DNA of 64,000 bases from an uncultured Armatimonadota bacterium (GTDB taxonomy: Bacteria; Armatimonadota; Fimbriimonadia; Fimbriimonadales; Fimbriimonadaceae): the NCBI GenBank assembly GCA_903833215.1, contig CAILEM010000009.1, positions 62,001-126,000 of the forward strand, written 5' to 3'. Below the pieces are notes generated by a model. That model did no database searches and was not told the origin of the DNA. It saw only the letters and a list, made by a program, of their open reading frames with translations. Both the position numbers and the translations under genes were made by a program. This document shows positions 59,724 through 64,000 of the stretch, one piece after another. The stretch's first letter is position 1. Every line of letters begins with the position of its first letter.

Positions 59724-60404
59724 CTAAGCGAGCCTAGGATGCATTCCAGTCGAACCCAAGGCATCCAAGAATGCCTTGGCGAGAACGGTCGTGCCAACCT
59801 GATTGGGGTGGACGCGATCCCAGGCAAGAGCAGCGGGGTACCAAGTCTTGAGGACATTGTCGAACGCCGCTTGGGTATCGACAAAGATCGCACCATGTCG
59901 CTCGGCGACGCGTTTGACGGCAAGCCCGTATCCATCCATCTTGAAACGCATTTCGTCTGTCTTCGAAGCTTCGATGTAGAACGGCGTCATCATCACGAGA
60001 CCTTTGAGGTGTGGCTTGGTGAGGGTGATAAGCTCATCCAGCGTCTGCTCGTACACGGCGAGATTGACGTGCTGTTCGGTGAACAGAGGCAGGTCAAACT
60101 GGCGCCAAACATCGTTGATTCCAATCATCACGCACAGCCAGTCGGGTTTGAGAGCAAGGACATCCTCGTCCCACCTATCCTTGAGATTGAGAACTGTGTC
60201 TCCGCTTTGTCCCTGGTTGACGACGCGGATGTGTTGCTCGGCATGGATGGCTCCCAGCAACCCAGCGACGATGTTGACGAAGCCGGTTCCGTGCGCTCCA
60301 AACAGCCCTTCGCCAACCGGTCGAGCCCGACCAGCATCGGTTATTGAGTCGCCAATGAACAGAAGTTTGCTTCCTGTGTCGATCTTAAGCTGAGAGGTAT
60401 GCAT
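59724..60404 (-). CDS. SGNH/GDSL-family hydrolase
   Basis: A 226-residue SGNH hydrolase, probably a carbohydrate esterase. Block I is FIGDSITDAG with catalytic S20, the oxyanion glycine is in NQGQSGDT, block III is MIGINDVWR, and block V is DRVHPN with D196 and H199. No signal peptide is visible. Cytoplasmic SGNH enzymes beside glycosidases often deacetylate oligosaccharides, but the substrate is unknown. It lies upstream of blaI module 3 on the same strand, with operators between them, so the two are probably transcribed separately. A TATCGT box lies seven bases before the ATG. Confidence 0.85.
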   Translation of the reverse strand: MHTSQLKIDTGSKLLFIGDSITDAGRARPVGEGLFGAHGTGFVNIVAGLLGAIHAEQHIRVVNQGQSGDTVLNLKDRWDEDVLALKPDWLCVMIGINDVWRQFDLPLFTEQHVNLAVYEQTLDELITLTKPHLKGLVMMTPFYIEASKTDEMRFKMDGYGLAVKRVAERHGAIFVDTQAAFDNVLKTWYPAALAWDRVHPNQVGTTVLAKAFLDALGSTGMHPRLA

Positions 60405-60411
60405 CGACTCA

Positions 60412-60417
60412 ACGATA
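60412..60417 (-). promoter_or_regulatory. -10-like element TATCGT, leaderless configuration
   Basis: TATCGT is followed by seven bases (TGAGTCG) and the ATG of the SGNH hydrolase gene on the minus strand. Confidence 0.4.
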
Positions 60418-60443
60418 CCGCGCGATGCTAGCTACGGAAGTGA

Positions 60444-60449
60444 TAGATT
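60444..60449 (+). promoter_or_regulatory. -10-like element TAGATT, leaderless configuration
   Basis: TAGATT is followed by AGGGAA (six bases) and the ATG at 60456. The spacer also resembles a Shine-Dalgarno, so a leadered transcript from further upstream is not excluded. Confidence 0.35.
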
Positions 60450-60455
60450 AGGGAA

Positions 60456-63236
60456 ATGATTGGAGTCGTCGCGCTCGCGATTTTCGCTGCCCCCAAGATC
60501 GCCCCACCCATCCCCTGGGCATCTGGTTTTGCTCCTCAAGGATCGCTCGCTTTCGCGGCGGATATGGACGGAGACGGAAATGCCGACCTAATTCGCGTTG
60601 TTCCTGCTGGAGACAGCTTTATCGATCTGTCTTTCAACGTTGAGGGATTCAAAGCTGGAAGGCCTGTGAGAGCTCTGTCCAATTGGGGCAAGGACTGCCA
60701 ATCGGCAGCGGTTGGGAATCTCGAAGACCGGAAACGCGCGACCATCGTTGGCATCTTTGGTGGTACGACTCTCCGTCTCGCCCACTGCGATGCGGGAGGC
60801 AAGTTCGAAGAAATTCCCGAGTGGACAAAGTTACCGAAGTCCATTGGGCGTCCCCATCTCGCATTTAAGGGGAACCAACTTCTCATTTGGGACGAGGGAT
60901 CTGGCAAAGGCTATGCGGTCACCAGCTCCAAGCAAGTCTCTCCGATACAGCTTCCGTCCGGGATGGTTTCCGCTGCGCCCGCTTCTGCCGTGGGTGGAGG
61001 GGCTGCCGCAATGGCCCTCCAGTCGAAGTCGGGGTCTGTCAGTCTGATTTCTGGTGACAAGGGCGCACCACAAGTGGTTGGAACCCTCAAGAAGGGGCAC
61101 AACATGGTGGTTGCTGATAGCTCCATCTTTGTCGATGTTCCTGCTCTGGGGGCACCACATCAAGTACAGAGATTCCCGACTTCGACCCTGCCAGAAGCCC
61201 CAAGTATCTGGGCTTCCGGAGATATGGATCACGACGGGGATGCGGATCTTCTTCAGTTCCGATTTGGCTCTGAGGCTCACACTGCCAACGATGTACTGAT
61301 GTATCGCATGATTTCACCAGGCGAGGTTGACTCCGACCATGACGGACTATCGAACGAAGACGAAATTCGAATGGGTTCGGATCCCTACAAGCCAGACACT
61401 GCGGGAGACGGCATTCTTGACGGCTGGAAGGTCAATGGCTTTCGTGGTCTGGACCTCAAGGCAATGGGATGCAAGCCGGGGCAACTAGACTTGGTATGCC
61501 TGATCTCGCGTTACAGCGATGTCGACGAGAAGTTTGCGAAGGACACCTTTGAAAAGGTCAAAAAATACTACAAGGATCTGCCCATAAAGAACCCAGATGG
61601 CAGCACCGGGTGGAATCTACATCCGGTGTTTATTGACCCCGTGACGGGCGACGATATGAAAAATCCTTGGTGGGCTAACCGCGATAAGTTCCTCCCATCG
61701 AAATGGAAGGGGGTGGTCCACTGGATGCAAATCGGTCGAGGCGGTGGCGGACAGGCGGATGAGCTTGGCGACGGTGGTGGCTGCGGCGGCGGTGGAATGG
61801 CCCTGTATGCGACCTTCATTCATGAATTTGGCCACCAGCTAGGACTGCCTCACAACGGCTTCTATGGCTCCGATGGTTGTCCGGTATATCCAAGTTTGAT
61901 GAACTATCCTTATAGCTATACCCTTAACGGCAGCATCAACAATATCGGCTACAGCGACGGTCGGCTTGCGAAAATGGTGCTCAAAGAGACGGATCTCGAT
62001 GAGGTTCTTCCTTTGCCTTACGAGAAGGTCAAATTCCTAGAAAATGCGCCGTACCACTATCGACTCAAGCCAAACGGTGCAACCACGCTGATCGACTGGA
62101 ATTGGAACGGGGTGTTTGGCGAACACCACATCAAGGCGGATATCAACTACGCATACTCAACGACGGGTGGTCGCCGTGACGTTGTCGATAAGACGGAGTG
62201 TGCTCCTTGGCTAGTTGCACATAACGGTAAGGCTTACCTGTTGTATTCCAAGAGTGATGCGCCCTTGGATCCCAAATCAGACCCTTCGGTGAGCACGGCT
62301 CGCCCGGGGACGCTCTACATTAAGCGCCTGATCAAACCCTACGAGTGGGAGCCATCCAACTCGATAAACATCAGTGTGGTTAGTGGAGACCCTACAGCGG
62401 TCAGTTTCGATGGCAAGATCGTTGTTGCCTATCCGTCAACGGGTGGAATTTTGGTCCAAGACGTCGAAGATCTTGGGAAAGGGATTAGCGTCAGCGCGCC
62501 GACAGTTGTGAATTCGGACGGCTCGCTTGTTCCTGCTATGTGTGCGTTCAACGGCAAGCTGTGGTTGTTCCTTTGGGATCCGAAGACTCAGACGACGACG
62601 TATCAGATCGTTCGAGGTGGCAAATCCGAACCTCAAGTCCTTCCTGACAAGAGCACGGGTCCGATCGGCCCAGCGGTAGACACGTTGAAACACCAACTCA
62701 TTCTTGGGATGTCTCAGGATGAGGATGCCGCTCACCCTGCTCATTGGCAGATCCGTCGGTATGCGTTCAAGGATTCGAAATTCATCAATGCGACCATGGA
62801 TTGGATCGAGGGTCCAAAAGGCGGTACTCGCGGTCGCTCCCGTCCGGTAGTGCTGTTCGATCCAAGTAAAGTCAACGGTCCTGAAGGGAAGATCTACTAC
62901 TTCACGCTCGGCGATCACGGCAAAGAGAACCCCTGGAATTGTTGCTATGTCTCCGAGAGCATCGGCGATAAAACGGTTCGAAGCGGATGGCGAACGAAGC
63001 GATTCTACGACGAGTGGACCCAGTCGCGATCCGCTCCGGCAGCAGCTTTCTTCGGGGGCGACATCATCTATTCGTACCGGTGGATCGATGGTGGCCGTGG
63101 CCCTACCGACAACCAACTTCAGGTTTCCTATCGAGCGACCGGCGTTGAGATCGAGCCGATGGGAGATTTCGACGACCTAACCTATCTCCACGATTTCGGG
63201 ATCGCACACTGCATTTTGTATTTGAATAAGCAGTAG
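60456..63236 (+). CDS. Predicted secreted metzincin protease with FG-GAP-like and calcium-binding repeats
   Basis: A 926-residue exported protein with a short signal peptide. Residues ~25-285 include FG-GAP/VCBS-like repeats (AADMDGDGNADLIRV; ASGDMDHDGDADLLQF). A thrombospondin type 3-like calcium motif follows (DSDHDGLSNEDEIRMGSDPY), then a protease domain with the full metzincin zinc motif HEFGHQLGLPH (H456, E457, H460, H466) and a Met-turn candidate M482 in PSLMNYP. A Gly-rich stretch (GRGGGGQADELGDGGGCGGG) precedes the motif. The C-terminal ~350 residues look like a beta-propeller (NGKLWLFLWDPKTQ). The overall role is extracellular proteolysis or processing; no exact family is assigned. 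Confidence 0.72.
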   Translation: MIGVVALAIFAAPKIAPPIPWASGFAPQGSLAFAADMDGDGNADLIRVVPAGDSFIDLSFNVEGFKAGRPVRALSNWGKDCQSAAVGNLEDRKRATIVGIFGGTTLRLAHCDAGGKFEEIPEWTKLPKSIGRPHLAFKGNQLLIWDEGSGKGYAVTSSKQVSPIQLPSGMVSAAPASAVGGGAAAMALQSKSGSVSLISGDKGAPQVVGTLKKGHNMVVADSSIFVDVPALGAPHQVQRFPTSTLPEAPSIWASGDMDHDGDADLLQFRFGSEAHTANDVLMYRMISPGEVDSDHDGLSNEDEIRMGSDPYKPDTAGDGILDGWKVNGFRGLDLKAMGCKPGQLDLVCLISRYSDVDEKFAKDTFEKVKKYYKDLPIKNPDGSTGWNLHPVFIDPVTGDDMKNPWWANRDKFLPSKWKGVVHWMQIGRGGGGQADELGDGGGCGGGGMALYATFIHEFGHQLGLPHNGFYGSDGCPVYPSLMNYPYSYTLNGSINNIGYSDGRLAKMVLKETDLDEVLPLPYEKVKFLENAPYHYRLKPNGATTLIDWNWNGVFGEHHIKADINYAYSTTGGRRDVVDKTECAPWLVAHNGKAYLLYSKSDAPLDPKSDPSVSTARPGTLYIKRLIKPYEWEPSNSINISVVSGDPTAVSFDGKIVVAYPSTGGILVQDVEDLGKGISVSAPTVVNSDGSLVPAMCAFNGKLWLFLWDPKTQTTTYQIVRGGKSEPQVLPDKSTGPIGPAVDTLKHQLILGMSQDEDAAHPAHWQIRRYAFKDSKFINATMDWIEGPKGGTRGRSRPVVLFDPSKVNGPEGKIYYFTLGDHGKENPWNCCYVSESIGDKTVRSGWRTKRFYDEWTQSRSAPAAAFFGGDIIYSYRWIDGGRGPTDNQLQVSYRATGVEIEPMGDFDDLTYLHDFGIAHCILYLNKQ

Positions 63237-63249
63237 AGGGAATGAGGCG

Positions 63250-63255
63250 TACAAT
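63250..63255 (+). promoter_or_regulatory. -10-like element TACAAT, leaderless configuration
   Basis: TACAAT is followed by AACCTG (six bases) and the GTG start of hicA. No Shine-Dalgarno is present. Confidence 0.45.
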
Positions 63256-63261
63256 AACCTG

Positions 63262-63447
63262 GTGACCGTTCGCGAAGTCATAAATCGAATCGAATCCGAC
63301 GGATGGAGGCAGGTCAGGCAGACAGGTAGCCATAGGCACTATCGACACCTAACTAAGCAAGGAACAGTGACAGTACCTGGCCATCCCTCGCATGATCTCC
63401 ATCCAAAAACGCTAGCAAGTATTCTGAAGCAAGCAGGCCTGAAATGA
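63262..63447 (+). CDS. hicA: HicA mRNA interferase toxin
   Basis: A 61-residue HicA toxin. It has the double-stranded-RNA-binding-like fold with the catalytic histidine in RQTGSHRHYRH and the conserved C-terminal VTVPGHPSHDLHPKTLAS and ILKQAGL. HicA cleaves mRNA until neutralised by HicB. The start is GTG at 63262. Its TGA overlaps the hicB ATG by four bases. This is the intact counterpart of the remnant at 1188-1325. Confidence 0.92.
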   Translation: MTVREVINRIESDGWRQVRQTGSHRHYRHLTKQGTVTVPGHPSHDLHPKTLASILKQAGLK

Positions 63448-63665
63448 GCTTAATGAGATTCTCAGTCGTATACGAAATTGAACCGGGATCAAACTGGAGT
63501 GCCTATGTCCCTGATCTGCCCGGATGTGTGTCAACTGGACAAACGCTGGACGACGTGAAGCTCAGCATCAGAGAAGCCATTGAAGGCCATGTACAAGTTA
63601 TGCGAGAATTTGGCGATCCCATTCCAGAGCCGACAACTTTTGTCGAAGTTGTTGAGTTGGCCTAG
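63444..63665 (+). CDS. hicB: HicB-family antitoxin
   Basis: A 73-residue short HicB (YEIEPGSNWSAYVPDLPGCV, TGQTLDDVKLSIREAIEGHV, ending MREFGDPIPEPTTFVEV). It contains no recognisable C-terminal HTH, so autoregulation may depend on another factor. ATG at 63444 overlaps hicA; MRFSVVYE three codons downstream is an alternative start. Related at family level to the orphan hicB at 1322. Confidence 0.92.
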   Translation: MSLMRFSVVYEIEPGSNWSAYVPDLPGCVSTGQTLDDVKLSIREAIEGHVQVMREFGDPIPEPTTFVEVVELA

Positions 63666-63894
63666 CGCTGAAGAGGAGGCATGCCACTTGAAGGGAACCT
63701 AGGGAATTTGGGACAATCCGCCCCACAAATCGCGAACCGTCCGGTTTGCCCAAGGCAGTCCTCTAACTAGCGAAGTATGGCCCGTCGACTGACCTTTCCT
63801 GGAATATTGGAATCGGGTCGATTCCTATGCCAAAGGCGTTGCGTCACCGGCCATGGGGCATCTCCAGATTTGCGTCTTCCACGGATACTCGGCC

Positions 63895-64000
63895 TCAGTG
63901 ACTACGTTTCGCCTTGATGAACTTCAATTTGAAAGGAACACTTTGGCCAGCAAGGAGTTGTTCGTCCCTGTATTCGTTAGGCACGCTCCACGCAGACCAT
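63895..64000 (-). CDS. C-terminal fragment of an unidentified protein running off the right edge
   Basis: A minus-strand frame enters from the right edge and ends at TGA (63897-63895) after 34 visible residues. They look protein-like (WSAWSVPNEYRDEQLLAGQS, then FKLKFIKAK), but too little is visible to name a family. The 229 bases between it and hicB hold no feature I can support. Confidence 0.35.
   Translation of the reverse strand, partial: WSAWSVPNEYRDEQLLAGQSVPFKLKFIKAKRSH

Overview
The window (about 54% G+C by eye) is a bacterial chromosome segment. Its gene content suggests an environmental saccharolytic bacterium, most plausibly Armatimonadota (Fimbriimonadia-like). This rests on the mix of DUF1501/DUF1549-DUF1553 proteins (frequent in the PVC group and Armatimonadota), many secreted glycosidases, repeated BlaI-M56 pairs and small two-gene TA modules. 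It is inference: no rRNA or other phylogenetic marker is present. No tRNA, rRNA, transposase, prophage or CRISPR array was recognised.

Layout. 1-7.7 kb is a toxin-antitoxin zone: an eroded hicA with intact hicB, one intact and one broken DUF433/DUF5615 pair and a HigB/HigA-type pair, with a large secreted GH106 alpha-L-rhamnosidase between them. 7.8-14.4 kb holds housekeeping genes (CCA-adding-type nucleotidyltransferase, RuvC, HemW) and a GH20-type hexosaminidase. 14.4-22.6 kb is a cell-surface polysaccharide region: CpsB-type phosphatase, rfbB-rfbA-rfbC, a BcsA/NfrB-like membrane glycosyltransferase with a HEAT-like tail, and a BcsB-like partner. 23.7-27.8 kb is a DUF1501 + planctomycete-type cytochrome operon. 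28-35 kb contains an ADP-ribosylglycohydrolase-family protein fused to a jelly-roll domain, a zincin, and a divergent GH116/GH172 pair. 35-42.5 kb has a decaying vapBC, a giant PQQ-propeller/Ig-repeat surface protein and an unidentified exported protein.

42.7-60.4 kb is the most unusual part. It carries three separate BlaI-repressor/M56-peptidase (BlaR1-like) gene pairs. Each has its own pair of palindromic operators, and each M56 protein has a different C-terminal tail: a Gly-rich tandem repeat, an STN-like domain, or seven carboxypeptidase-regulatory-like repeats. None has the penicillin-binding sensor of BlaR1/MecR1. Between them lie glycerol kinase, three more secreted clan GH-A glycosidases, an N-acetylhexosamine-kinase-like enzyme and an SGNH hydrolase. 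The right end has a predicted secreted metzincin and an intact hicAB pair.

Two genome-wide traits show through. First, at about ten promoter-proximal genes a -10-like hexamer (TAnnnT type) lies exactly 6-7 bases before the start codon, which suggests leaderless transcription is common. Second, four families of short intergenic repeats occupy most of the gene-free gaps. The glycosidases (GH106, GH20, GH116, GH172, GH30-like, GH51 and another GH-A enzyme) point to breakdown of plant or microbial heteropolysaccharides, yet no sugar transporter is encoded in the window.
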